Source: Strongylocentrotus droebachiensis
Taxonomy: Eukaryota; Echinodermata; Echinoidea; Camarodonta; Strongylocentrotidae
Direction of reading: 5' to 3'
DNA length: 64,000 bases
Assembly (NCBI GenBank): GCA_035222895.1
Contig: JAVYIG010000901.1
Location: 139,001 to 203,000 of the forward strand
In this document: piece by piece, positions 36,501 to 46,400 of the stretch
How positions within the stretch are numbered: the stretch's first letter is position 1
Layout of the letters: the number at the start of each line of letters is the position of its first letter
Program-made: the position numbers and the translations under genes
The notes under the pieces: model-generated
The model's input: the letters and a program-made list of their open reading frames with translations, nothing else
What the model was told of the DNA's origin: nothing
The model's database searches: none

Positions 36501-38172
36501 TGTGATGTGTTTGTCCCATTTCAAGTCGGATGTGATTGTGATGCCAAGGTACTTGGTTGATGAGACTCCTTCCAGTGGTGTGTTGTTCAGGATGTACTGG
36601 TGTCGTATCTGGCTCTTCTTCCTGAACACTGTGATGGCCTTGCACTTGTGCGTAAATTGAGCTCCATCATCCATTCAGAGGACCATTCAGCAAGTCTATT
36701 ATTAGGTCCTCCTATAGTTCATGTTCTCAATAATTTCCATCACGCTACTTATTTATATTAATTTATTCGAACCACGTGTGTTTATCCCTCCAATCGCACA
36801 CCGTGGTTCCGTGCACCGTTCATCCCGCGTATTTTCAACACCACAAGGTTTTCTTCACTTCTGCTTACATCTTCAGTCGAGTCAGACGTCTCAGTATTTT
36901 GCTCTCTGCACACGAGAATCTTCCGCGTCTCATACACCTTTTGTATGGCACGTCGTCTTTTCTGCCGTCTCCAGCGGGCTTAGAAGTCTTCTAGTGAAAC
37001 GTTTTAATCAGGACCGACATGGCGCTTGATTTCTGCTGGGAGCTGCCAGTCACTTTGCTTCACTTCGGTATTACTTCACCCCATACGAACTCGACTCACT
37101 GTAGCTTGCCTGACATCATCAACGAGTTCGATTCACCGCAGCTCTGATGAACTTTACATCAAATTCTGACTCACTGCTTCATCATCGAGCGCCACACATT
37201 TTCTTCTCTTCTATTCTCGCCTGATAGTCATCATCATCATCACGAGCGTCCGCGTCTGCATCGCTTTCTTCACGGCTCTTCAGCCACGACATCGAAGACG
37301 CATTTCCGCCATCAAGCCTCCGCATCATCATCGCGTGAGCCCCTTTCTTCGTTCTCAACCGTCATCATCTTCATTGGACTTTCGACATCATTTCCACTCA
37401 TGTCGTAAGCTTAATTTATTCATTGCATTTATTCATGTCAATTCTCATCTATGACCATCCAATATGTAACTCTGTGCAATATTCTCAATTCTCATCTATG
37501 TGATTCTTATCTACACTTTGTAAGTGTTTATTAAATAGTCTGCAGATTATTTACCTCAATAAAATAACGAAAAGGGAATAGACTCTAGTCTAGTCTAGAT
37601 CTACAGTTTCTTCATTTATTTTATTGCCAGTGCAACCTTGCTTCCTCGTGAGTCGTAGCTAAAATGAAAATTGAGTTACTTTGTGTGATCAGTGAACACG
37701 CTTTCAAATTTCCATTCACAATACACCACACACACACACAGTCTCAACTCTAATTAAATCTACTCACTCTCTCTCAGTCTCAGACTCAGTCTCAGTCATG
37801 TCTTCATAAGTTCATGACTTGTTTTGTAATCACCTGCAAAATCTGCTTTGTATGAGATGCGTCGCCTAATCTTTCTTCAAGCTCTTCGACGCTTGCCAAA
37901 TGTTCAGCATTCAGATTGTCGATGATCAAATTCTTCTGCGACAATTCAATTTTCACCAATTGCAAGTCGTGTAGCAGCTGCTTCCTTTCGATGAGCTGAC
38001 GAGTGATCTTCCCGGGTTGTCTCCGGTCGGAATGCCTGGATTTACGCTGGCGATTCTCGTCCGTTTCATCGCCAGCGGAAAACGAAAAATCTGTCGCTAA
38101 AGAAGTGCTAATTTCTCCAGTAAGGTCAGTATCTAGATCACTTATCAGGGTTGATATGTCCTTATGAGCCAT
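19073..38172 (-). CDS. PIBF1: PIBF1/CEP90 orthologue, 16 exons, apparently complete (gene span)
   Basis: Sixteen minus-strand exons (37834-38172, 36014-36256, 35601-35720, 34603-34736, 33510-33618, 32755-32936, 31689-31814, 29260-29358, 28752-28917, 28071-28221, 27480-27570, 24198-24300, 22532-22662, 21804-21888, 20324-20503, 19073-19168) join with every phase matching into 784 residues; human PIBF1 is about 757. Diagnostic blocks include ITRQLIERK and IELSQK near the N terminus, [64 protein letters not shown] and [12 protein letters not shown]. The protein is almost entirely predicted coiled coil. In vertebrates PIBF1/CEP90 sits at centriolar satellites and distal centrioles with OFD1 and MNR and is needed for ciliogenesis. 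The start is the ATG at 38172 (A at -3, G at +4); the frame stays open upstream but without another ATG that I see. The gene is divergent from RYK. Identity is recognised by remembered family similarity, not by a search. Confidence 0.96.
19482..19661. repeat. Foldback element in PIBF1 intron 15
   Basis: ACAGTTATTGACTGACAGGG at the left returns inverted at 19640-19661. Most of the 180 bp can pair with itself (GGAGTTATATTTCCC against the distal arm). Probable MITE. Confidence 0.75.
20324..20503 (-). CDS. PIBF1: PIBF1 exon 15
   Basis: 180 nt, phase 0. Encodes [16 protein letters not shown]... ending QPKPTVF before a consensus donor GTAAGT. If unspliced, the frame would close four codons later (VSDW stop at 20309). 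Splicing to exon 16 restores the family ending. Confidence 0.82.
21804..21888 (-). CDS. PIBF1: PIBF1 exon 14
   Basis: 85 nt. Encodes [19 protein letters not shown] and ERLLNQKE. Donor GAG|GTAAGT. Confidence 0.93.
21900..22245 (-). mobile_element. tRNA-derived SINE (CTAAGCGCTTTACA-tail family), copy 1
   Basis: B-box-like GTTCAAATCC on the minus strand near 22225. The body shares CACACAATGTATGCACA, CCTGGGGAGC, TTCCAGCCAGGC and GGAGAGTGGCAA with 31400-31670. Head and tail are not precisely delimited. Confidence 0.55.
22270..22515 (-). mobile_element. tRNA-derived SINE with Val(CAC)-like head
   Basis: The minus strand reads TGGCTCAGTCAGGAGAGC (A box), a CCCCCTCACAACCGGGGGG anticodon arm with CAC, and GGTTCGAACCC (B box). 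The acceptor arms do not pair, so this is a SINE head rather than a functional tRNA. The body runs to about 22270. Confidence 0.7.
22532..22662 (-). CDS. PIBF1: PIBF1 exon 13
   Basis: 131 nt. Encodes [19 protein letters not shown] and [14 protein letters not shown]. Donor CAG|GTAAGA sits about 15 bases from a tRNA-derived SINE. Confidence 0.93.
23531..23690. mobile_element. MITE with GTTTCACAAA termini, copy 1
   Basis: GTTTCACAAAGCCTTTTTTC at the left and GACAAGTTTTGTGAAACACC at the right; internal TGACAAATG words are inverted. About 90% alike by eye to 63747-63908. Confidence 0.75.
23916..24181. repeat. Large near-perfect palindrome next to PIBF1 exon 12
   Basis: Arms 23916-24042 and 24056-24181 are inverted copies with only a few differences, around a 13-base loop. 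The right arm ends 16 bases from the exon 12 donor. Confidence 0.9.
24198..24300 (-). CDS. PIBF1: PIBF1 exon 12
   Basis: 103 nt. Encodes [19 protein letters not shown] and the start of the next helix. A 266-bp palindrome abuts its donor side (23916-24181). Confidence 0.94.
24802..26723. mobile_element. 1.9-kb element with inverted CCTAAAATA ends in PIBF1 intron 11
   Basis: Left CCTAAAATAAAAAATTGTTG and right CAACAAGTTTATATTTTAGG are inverted. Nested inverted matches follow (GGGTCGGTCGG/CGACCGACCC, and AAAGTTGATACTCTAAG at about 25180 against about 26620). No transposase is recognised. A 121-codon minus-strand open frame (25795-26160) looks non-protein-like. Confidence 0.65.
27480..27570 (-). 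CDS. PIBF1: PIBF1 exon 11
   Basis: 91 nt. Encodes [18 protein letters not shown] and [11 protein letters not shown]. The SYGYGANVP...AKRRL block is the strongest family signature in the gene. Confidence 0.96.
27575..27860 (-). mobile_element. tRNA-derived SINE, GTGTTGTGATCCAGTTGATA head
   Basis: The minus strand gives an A-box-like GATCCAGTTGATAAGTC, then GGTTCTAATC (B box) 40 bases on, then body CACCCAGGTGAGGTAAATG and tail ending in ATTATTATTATT. A tail fragment recurs at 57485-57560. Confidence 0.6.
28071..28221 (-). CDS. PIBF1: PIBF1 exon 10
   Basis: 151 nt. Encodes [34 protein letters not shown] and AAE. Ends phase 1 (T|AT). Confidence 0.94.
28752..28917 (-). CDS. PIBF1: PIBF1 exon 9
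   Basis: 166 nt. Encodes [33 protein letters not shown] and KLQKKLE; ends phase 0. Confidence 0.94.
29260..29358 (-). CDS. PIBF1: PIBF1 exon 8
   Basis: 99 nt. Encodes [18 protein letters not shown] and [10 protein letters not shown]. Donor AA|GTAAGT. Confidence 0.92.
29547..30086. mobile_element. hAT-like element carrying a reverse-transcriptase fragment, copy A
   Basis: TAGTGTTGTAA at the left and TACAGCACTA at the right, flanked by the exact 8-bp repeat GTACAGAC (29539-29546, 30087-30094). The middle (about 29640-29985, minus) is the RT core also found at 30560-30820, 40070-40410, 45600-45945 and 59095-59365. It is bounded by A/T tracts. Confidence 0.85.
30449..30929. mobile_element. TA-flanked CCGTA-terminus element carrying the RT fragment, copy B
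   Basis: CCGTAAATAACGTTGTATAA and the inverted right end TGTATA...CCGTTATATACGG are flanked by TA. Poly-A/poly-T tracts bound the RT core. Nearly identical, inverted, to 58971-59488. Confidence 0.85.
31400..31670 (+). repeat. SINE-body repeat, copy 2 of the CTAAGCGCTTTACA family
   Basis: Starts with (TAA)n and ATTTTACATAGCGCTTAA; shares CTCCCTGGGGAGC, CCAGCCAGGCG and CCTGGGTGGAGAGTAGCAA with 21900-22245. It lies 20-290 bases beside PIBF1 exon 7. Confidence 0.65.
31689..31814 (-). CDS. PIBF1: PIBF1 exon 7
   Basis: 126 nt. Encodes [30 protein letters not shown] and DTFERENR, among the most conserved blocks of the family. Confidence 0.95.
32425..32690. repeat. Diverged direct duplication, about 150-bp unit
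   Basis: Two copies of a unit with GGGGGCTCCTA, ATCGTT(C/T)AGTA and AAGCCCTGTACCAAAAATG at 32425-32545 and 32570-32690, 70 bases from PIBF1 exon 6. Confidence 0.8.
32755..32936 (-). CDS. PIBF1: PIBF1 exon 6
   Basis: 182 nt. Encodes [36 protein letters not shown] and [12 protein letters not shown]. Ends phase 2. Confidence 0.93.
33510..33618 (-). CDS. PIBF1: PIBF1 exon 5
   Basis: 109 nt. Completes [18 protein letters not shown] and ends [10 protein letters not shown], phase 0. A tandem copy of this exon's first bases and acceptor lies just upstream in the intron at 33661-33727. Confidence 0.92.
33593..33727. repeat. 68-bp tandem duplication across PIBF1 exon 5 acceptor
   Basis: 33593-33659 and 33661-33727 are about 90% alike. 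The second copy lies in the intron and reproduces the acceptor AG (33687-33688) and the first 26 exon bases. Confidence 0.9.
33735..34050. repeat. Unclassified interspersed repeat, copy 2
   Basis: Inverted relative of 7258-7590, with shared ends GGTACAAATGAC/GTCATTTGTACC and GATCTGTGGATATTTTGGGG. Confidence 0.7.
34603..34736 (-). CDS. PIBF1: PIBF1 exon 4
   Basis: 134 nt ending in phase 2 (AG|T). Encodes [26 protein letters not shown] and [11 protein letters not shown]. Confidence 0.92.
35601..35720 (-). CDS. PIBF1: PIBF1 exon 3
   Basis: 120 nt, phase 0. Encodes [18 protein letters not shown]... ending FRLHE. Aligns to the VRFYELVNPL region of vertebrate PIBF1. Confidence 0.9.
36014..36256 (-). 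CDS. PIBF1: PIBF1 exon 2
   Basis: 243 nt, phase 0. Encodes [18 protein letters not shown] through [13 protein letters not shown] and LSDEQY. The AGDVRR and L-EEQY blocks are family hallmarks. Acceptor TTTCAG, donor GCA|GTAAGT. Confidence 0.93.
36430..36715 (-). mobile_element. LINE RT C-terminal fragment (Jockey/CR1-like)
   Basis: The minus strand reads [38 protein letters not shown] and SDLKWDKHI, the conserved post-RT block KC...YLG(V/I).I..DL.W..HI. Short, 5' and 3' truncated, in PIBF1 intron 1. Confidence 0.82.
36716..37833. other. PIBF1 intron 1, unassigned CpG-richer stretch
   Basis: 36770-37400 is richer in C and CpG than its surroundings, with runs of CATCATCATC (37214-37225) and an (AC)n at 37722-37740. 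No coding or repeat family recognised. It could be promoter-proximal regulatory DNA. Confidence 0.35.
37834..38172 (-). CDS. PIBF1: PIBF1 exon 1 (start codon)
   Basis: ATG at 38170-38172 in good context. Encodes residues 1-113: an acidic, Ser/Thr-rich N terminus ([16 protein letters not shown]), a basic stretch [12 protein letters not shown], then the conserved [15 protein letters not shown] and VKIELSQK coiled-coil start. Donor CAG|GTGATT, phase 0. Confidence 0.93.
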
Positions 38173-38458
38173 TCTTGTCTCGGTTTTGAAGAATTTCGAC
38201 AAAAGGTGTTTGTTTTCATTTCCCAACTGACTGGGGAATGTTCTTTTGAAACAGCCGCCGCTAAATATTCAATGTCAGATTGTTATCACACAATTACATA
38301 TACTGTGCCACTAAAGCTCACGCCTTTTCTATGAGAACTGAGCACAGTCTTTTCCAAAAATCCTTAGTGGGTCAAAGGTTAAGGAGTGCTGTATTTGGGT
38401 CATTGACATTACATTGCTACTGTGTGTGAAGAAGTCAGGAGAAAGAAAAAAAGCGAAA
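38173..38458. promoter_or_regulatory. Divergent (bidirectional) promoter between PIBF1 and RYK
   Basis: Only 286 bp separate the two start codons, which face away from each other. The interval must therefore hold both 5' UTRs and core promoters unless non-coding first exons exist. I see no convincing TATA box positioned for either gene. A DR1-like nuclear-receptor half-site pair, GGGTCAAAGGTTA, lies at 38369-38381. Start sites are not determined. Confidence 0.6.
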
Positions 38459-38579
38459 ATGGCTACAAGAACATTATATGTAATTCTGCTTAAATGTGTG
38501 GTTTTATTCTCTTGTATTTACTGTGTAAATGGATATATGAACCTGTTCATTAGCCCAGCTGAAGTAAAAATATTAGTAG
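38459..38579 (+). CDS. RYK: RYK exon 1: start, signal peptide, start of WIF
   Basis: Encodes MATRTLYVILLKC through CIYCVNG, a typical hydrophobic signal peptide, then YMNLFISPAEVKILV, the first WIF strand. Ends phase 1 (G|GT) at GTGAGT. Confidence 0.93.
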
Positions 38580-39855
38580 GTGAGTATTTTGAATAATTTT
38601 GATGCGTAATTTTGTTATCATTGCAGTGAGAGATGATGAAGTTGAAGAGCCTCCCTTGTGTGTGGGCCTGCGACTTGTACAGAGGATCGCTCTAGCTCTC
38701 GCCAGTGCTAAAGTGCATCACTGCAGTGCATGTACTTGCAGCTGCAGCGCTGTGTTCATTTCTTTAGTTTTATGTTGGCATTTATGATGCAGTAATTTAA
38801 ATGTTGTGAGGGCAATTAATCATTTGAGTTATGAATCTGATTGTTGTGATAGGCAAATTCATACAAAAAAATATATTCACAAAATTGACTTGAAAACACA
38901 GACAAAGAATCGGTCTGAACCATGTCAGAATCAGGAGTCAGGACAGTAGCAAATTTAAAGAATTTTTGTTTACTTTAGGTCAATAGGTGCTGTACGACCA
39001 CATATTTGTACACAAAATTGTACATGTAAAATCCTCCACATTCTCAAGTTTCATTTGACAGCTGATAGAATGACGCGCATGATTGCGTATTAAATGTGTG
39101 TTCTCAAAACCGAAATCGTACCTCGCAAACGAATCTTCCGTCACACTCTCCGCGGAACATGAATAATCCATTGTGTAGAGTTAGCGAGCTGGCAGTTTGC
39201 CAACACTTGCAACAAGGCTACTCCAACAGCGGCAGATCAGCTGCGCGTAAAATTACTGGGACCCGAAAGGTTCGCGGTGGGAAGGTAACGGCAAGCCTTT
39301 TATCAAGTCAAAGCAGACCGGGAGCCAAATATCTGAAAAAGCGGCTCCCGGTCCTTATTTTTTTTAGTGAACCGGGAGCCGTTTTCCAGGACCAGGAGCC
39401 GTTTCCAAAATTGATGAAAATATGTACCGTATTCTTTTAAATTATTTGTTAAACGTTACCTTTTATTTATACATACGGTACATGTAGTTTAATTTCTAGT
39501 TTAAATTTTGAGCACTCTAATATTAAATCACTCATACCGTAGATAAATCTGTCATTTGTAGTTGTTGTAGTTCATGTTTAATACTATTTTCATGCCGTTA
39601 AATGTCAAAAATTTAAAAATGTTGGGAAGGGGGGAATTAAATTATTTCTATAAAAAAATATTTAAGAAAAACCAGATCTATAATGACAATGCAGAGCTTC
39701 CAACCTGTCGCTTTCAAAAAAACATATTATTCAGCTTGAAAAAACATATTTTAGGTGAAAAAAAAAGATTATGCCTGTTTTTTCGTTTTTGTTATTTTCC
39801 CTATAAAATGCTATTGCATTCATGCATTCAATCATTGAGAATGGCCGACCTGTCA

Positions 39856-39889
<34 letters not shown>

Positions 39890-39990
39890 ATAATAATAAT
39901 AATAATTAGTGCTGTAACCAAACGTTTAACCGTCCGGTATCCGACCGCCGATGGCGGATTCCGTTTTCAATTGGACGGTTTCGTTTTCCC

Positions 39991-40068
<78 letters not shown>

Positions 40069-40456
40069 TCGATTTATGCCCCTCCACCTGGCACTATGCC
40101 TGGCAATGTTTCCCAGCTCAGTAAATTGTTTTTTGACTCACCACTCCGAAACTAAAACAACACTCCAATTTGTATGTCATCTTAGTTTGAAAGTAATCTT
40201 TGTAATAGATTTCAATATGTACTTTATAATAAAAATTCATCCAACTTTTACACATGGCGTACCACAAGGTTCTATCCTAGGTCCTCTACTGTTTTTTATT
40301 TACATTAATGATCTTACACATTCTTCTAAAAACGACATTGTTACTATTATTTGTGACAAGTTCACATGCACAAATCAGCGCCTTCAAATGCACCTCGCAG
40401 TTAAATGAAAGTCCTTCCCGCTCACACTGACCTGGCTTGCTGCCGACAGAGTCGGT

Positions 40457-40497
<41 letters not shown>

Positions 40498-43400
40498 GTT
40501 TAACCGAAAACCGTCCGGTTTTGACTGGCGGTTAAACGGAATTGAAGATATCCGTGATATTACAGCACTAATAATAATAATAATAATAATAACTAACAGG
40601 ACCCGTGGAAAATCCACGGGATTCTAGGGGAGGTCCGGGGGTGGGGGGTTAAATAGAGGCCTATGTGCTATCGAAAATAAAATTAGATTGTTTTTTTTAT
40701 AGTCAATTTGTATACTACACGCTGTTTGACCTTGAATGGCGCACCGTAAAACAAACTGTCAGGTATGATCTTGCATAATTACGATTTATTTGCGTTATTA
40801 TTGTTGTGATTTCAATGTAGTTTTCGTGTAAAGACTAAAAAGGCAGAAGCTTGGATTATGATTATATGTTGGCATTGTTCACCAAATTTGTATAATTATT
40901 TTCAAAGTAAAGATTTTACGCGAACAATCTGACGGTTTATGCCAATATGTAGCAGTCAGCTGCATGCAGTGCACAAATTGACTCGACTGTGTGTGTGACT
41001 GTGAGCGTAGAATCCAGTGAACAATTTTTTTTTTTTTGGGTGCTCGATCTATATCAAATTTTGGGGAAATTTTCGGGGGTTACTTTTTCAACTTTCAGGT
41101 TTTTTTTTTTCTTGGGCTAATTTTTCATTAATTCATTTAAGGATAGTTTGTTTAGTTTGGTAGCGTAGTGTTACGTAAAAAAGGCGTACTTTCTGCGTCA
41201 AGTTTCTTCGCCGAAAGTACGCGAATTGTTTAAAACATATTAAATTGCCTAAAACCCCTGAGCCTTCGGGGGTTCGGTTCAGCCCTTTGAACCCGTGGAC
41301 ACCACGCCTCCGAAAGTACGCGAATTGTTTAAAACATATTAAATTGCCTAAAACCCCTGAGCCTTCGGGGGTTCGGTTCAGCCCTTTGAACCCGTGGACA
41401 CCACGCCTGCAACGCGAATTGTTTAAAACATATTAAATTGCCTAAAACCCCTGAGCCTTCAGGGGTTCCAGTTCAGCCCTTTGAACCCGTGGACACCACG
41501 CCTGCACTCAACTCGCTTTGGGCTACTTGAACCCCCCCCCCCCCCCCCATACTGTGAAAAACGTTTTAATGCATTGATTTTATGCAAGAACTGTATCATA
41601 GTAAAAGTATTATCATGTTTTTAAACCACCATGACGACCGTCCGATTTTCTTGTGAAAACGTTACTTTGAAAAATGATTTGATTTTATGCAAGAACTGTA
41701 TCATAGTAAAAGTATTATCATGTTTTTAAACGACCATGACGACCGTCCGATTTTCTTGTGAAAACGTTACTTTGAAAAATGATTATCGAAATTCAGTATA
41801 CAACTATGCATGGTTAGAATAATCACAATCTAAGCTCAGGTTTCATACCTGTATTCACGAAACTATATTGAAATCGGGGCAATAATAGCAATTTCAGAGT
41901 GTTGTTTACTCTCCTTACACCATGTGCACAGGCCTAGCTACTCCGGTCACCGCTACTCCAGGCTCACACACTCAGCTCCGAAATCACCAGCGATCGACAG
42001 CAGCGCTCAGCTGCAGTGCAGTGGCAATACACCACACGTGTGTACGTGTGGACTCAAGGCGAACTATCACATCTATTTGTGCTATTATTGTTGTGATTTC
42101 GATGTAGTTTTCATGAAAAGACCAATAAAACAGAAGCTTGGACTTTGATTATGTTGTCATAGATCACAGAATTTGTATAATTACTTTCAGAGTAAAGATT
42201 TTACGCGAAAATAGGTCCATGGTTTGCGCCAGTTGTAGCAATCGCCTCGACTCGAATCGACTGTACTGTGTGCATGTGTGTGACCTGAGCGTGTAATACA
42301 CGTACACTGCACTATGGGCACCTGGTCTACAAAGAATATCCTATTGTAAGATGCCTTACTCGAGGAACGCCCGCACCCGTTGCATTAAGATTTGCTACAT
42401 GTACACCCGTTGACGCGAGTGGATTCTCGTTTATCGTGCCTCTCTTTGTCTCTCTTTGATAATTAGACAGAGGGCGGGTGCACGCCTTGCCGACTCGCTC
42501 TCACGGGTTCGTCGCATTCTTTCAATCCACCACGCCCGCTGTGCTCTCGTTTGCCCGTCCTCCCCGGCACCCCGAAAACGCGTTTAACGGCATGGACGTC
42601 GATCGCGGGGTCGACGTGGCACGCGGGTTACAGGAGACAGGCCTCGTGTAATTGTGCCGAAGTCCCCGCGCCACGGCGGAGGCGCGCGCGGTCGGGGAAA
42701 GACGTTTTTGAGGAACCGTTTTGTCCCGTTTTGGACCCCCCGCGGCGATTAGTGGTATTAATAATATAGATAATTAGAAAATTAAAAAAAGAAGATTTGT
42801 TAAATATATTTACCTATTTTATCAGAAAAGTCCATTATTCAAAACATCACAGAATTTTAGTCAATGAGTACGAGGGCCGCTGAATCAAGGCAAGTCTGGA
42901 GTTGCAATCAACTTTGTACATGAAGTCAATGCATCAGCAGATCCGGTGTTTTGATTTTCATTTGCCTTTTTGAAGATACCATTACATTCGAAGGGCATGC
43001 GATAGGCAAAAAAACTGGTAACAAAATCGCTGATTTCTTGATTTTTAGCGCTATTTTGATGAAACTGTTTCTTAAAACTGGGCTTAACCCCCGTGAGCTT
43101 TGGAAATATGGCTCCGATTCCGCATTTTTGACAGCAAAATTTGGCTTTTGGGATGGATTTTTGGAAGTTACATCGAGACTTTCTTGTACTGACACTGTGT
43201 GTGTACTGCAGTACAGCACTGATATCATTTGTGTGTGTATGCATGGCCTGGGCTGGGGAAATGCGCTCGTCTTTGAGTGGTGTACATCCCCTGTATTGTG
43301 TGCTCCGTTCTCCGCTAGGAGTAGGAAATAGCGGCCGCTCGTATTCGTGCTGCAATTGTTTCTGGGCGATTTTAATTAGGATTCTCATTATAATGATTTG

Positions 43401-46400
43401 TTAGGGTTCATTCAGTCCACGTTTAAGTTGTATCAAGTAAGTTTTTGTCACATTTGTGAACATTTAGTGCTAGACATGTGGAAGTTTATGAAACAGAAAA
43501 TGTTAATTCTCCCAGACCGGGCGCCAGAAATAAAAAAATGACCGGCGCCCGGTACCCATTTTCCCCGTCTTACCGGGCGCCAAAAGTCAGGGACCGTAGG
43601 GTAAAAATCGCCCGGCGCCCGGTTAATAAAAGGCTTGGGTAACGGGCTAGCTTTTTTCCAAAACAACGCTAGATCGGCTGCTGGCAAAATGAAATTAATT
43701 ACGACGAGAACATTGTCAGCGGGTTCTAAATTCTATTTGAGATTATATAATAAATTAGACCAACAAAAGAACCTCGGTAGATCTAATGATACAAATGCCT
43801 TTTTTATTTCTCCATTTGACATTTTGTTTTCTCCACTTGATATTTTGTTTTCTCGATCCTTTGAGCCATTTGTTCATGCGCAAGTCAATGCAATCTATGT
43901 ATGGCCTAACTTTCAACACACAAGCAATGGGGAGCACTCACAGACCTCGTGTCAAATTCGCTGCAAAAAAAAATTGCGCTGATAAAAACTGAAAGAAACT
44001 AGCAAATTACACCTGAATTTTTGAAAATCGTATTTGGATTTAAAGGTACTATGTCCCTTTTGCAGCCAACCTCAAATGCTGTAGAACTTTGCAGGAATTA
44101 TGAATATGTCATGTATGTCCTATCTGTGAAATTTAAACGTTAGCAGTGTCCTCATATTCAAATTATCCAAGGAAAACCGTTTACTTGCTAGACTTCAATG
44201 TCAGACACTATTAAGTGACTGACTGGCTTTTTTTCTTCTTTGGTAATAACATGAAAAGTAAAGGGTAAAGGGTACATGAGTATTTGTCTACATCAATAAC
44301 CCACTTCTTGTGATGGCCAAGATTAAACTGATTGAATCTATTCGCAGCATAAAACGTACGACCATTCGGTACAATTGTCTGAAAATCAAGACTATTACTT
44401 TTGGGCTCTATAGCCCTAAAGTCGATTTGGCAACTAATAGTCATTATTTTCAAGCCCCAACTCTTTTTAGGGAACTTAAATTAGTTTTATCTTTCAAAAG
44501 CAGTTGGAATTTAACTTTTTCATTTTTTTGGCCTGCAAATGGGACATAGTCCCTTTAATACGGGTAGTATAGTATCCATTTTTTTACACTCCAGAATCTA
44601 GGTAGATTTGCAAGGGAAAAAATTACAATTTTTTACCTGTTTTGTGGTCATTTCTAGGCTATTATTTAGACAATTTTATCGGTTATTGGCCCGATGATTC
44701 TCTTCTTACATGTTTACTCGCATGTTATTTTTACTTTCACTAAACATACACTGTAGGATGGTTAGGGGTAAGACCGGATAACATTATGAAAAAGATATAT
44801 GCTTCCACCTTGCCATATCAAAGCTGTGGGCTGTTTAGTGCCGAATCACCACAAGAAGACCATTCAGATTTATGTACGCATGCAAAGCGCCACCTAGTGC
44901 CGCGTGAACGTGCCTAATTGTGATAGGAAGTTAAGAACAGATTTAAAGGTACACTGTACTATGTCCCATTTGCAGGTCAATAAAAAGAAAAGGTTAAATT
45001 CCAACAGCATTTGAAAGACTATACTTATTTAGAACTTCCCTTAAAACGAAAGGGTTTGAAAAAGGTTTTCTGTGAGAAAATAACGACCATTAGTTGTCAA
45101 ATCGACATACATGATTGCAATCACCTACATGTAAGTAATAGTCTGATTTTCAGATCCTTGTTACTTGTACCGAATGGTTGTATGTTTCGTGCTGCACAAA
45201 TATTCAATCAGGATTCATCAGTTTGATTTTGGCCATTACAAGTATTGGGTTATTGATGTACATGTAGACGAATACTCATGTACTTGTTACAGCTCATTTT
45301 GTGTATGTTATTACCAAAGAAAAAAATATGTCAGTCAGTCACTCAATTGTGTCTGACATGGAAGTCGAGAAAGTAAATGGGTTTCCTTACATAATTTGAA
45401 TACTAGGACACTGCTAATGTTTAAATTTCACAGATAGGAAATACATGGCATACCGTATTTGCCGGCGATAAGGCCGCAGCGCCGTAAAGGGCCGCACCCC
45501 CGATTTTGACATTTAATTTAAAAAAAAAAAAAAAAAAGTTTTTTTTTGTTTTTTGGTTGTTGTCTGTTGTTTTGTTGCCGAAAACCCACGCGGGAAGGAC
45601 CTTCATTTAACATAGAGGTGCAGTTAAAGGCGCTGATTTGTGCTTGTAAACTTGTCACAAATAATAGTAACAATGTCGTTTTTAGAAGAATGTGTAAGAT
45701 CATTAATGTGAATTAAAAACAATAGAGTACTAGGTCCTAGGATAGAACCTTGTGGTACACCATTTGTTATATAAAAAAAATTGAGGAATTATTATTATAA
45801 ACTACATATTGAGATCTATTAGAAAGATTACTTTCAAACCAAGATGACAGACAAATTTTAGTGTTGTTGTAGTTTCCGAGTGGTGAGTCAACACATTGAT
45901 TACTGAGCTGGGAGACATTGCCAGGCATAGCGCCATAAATCGCACTATGATACCGGAATGATACCACAGGCCTTAAATTTCAATATTTTTAGAGTAAGGC
46001 CACTTTTCAGAAGGGCACATTCCCTATATTACAGCACAAATAGGAAGAATCAGAAAGAGCACAAAAAATCTCCAAGGCCAATGAGAGGGGCATTGAGGTC
46101 AATCAATAGGGCATCCATGGCCATGGCCTTGGTGGCCTTGGATTAATTTAAACCCTGATAGCAATTTGCTTACCTAACCTTCCACGTTCCTGATGATAAT
46201 GAGCTAACATGATATTTATAAATTACAAAAACAAGAGTTCATCCTATTCCTTATATTCTAGAGTGTTACTGAGCCCAAAATTGTGTTTAATTTCTAACAA
46301 AAACAATGTCATGTTCACAAGATAAGGCTGCAGTTTCATTTTGACATCGCAAAAACAAAGGTTCCCATGTCTGTGCACTCATTCATTGTTTTAAGTGAAA

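Noticed and set aside
36776..37029. Small genes in PIBF1 intron 1
   Set aside because: Two overlapping frames of arginine/serine-rich composition, no homology and no consistent start context.
42885..43388. 167-codon minus-strand frame in RYK intron 1
   Set aside because: Equally long frames overlap on the opposite strand and none looks protein-like; kept only as an unassigned stretch.
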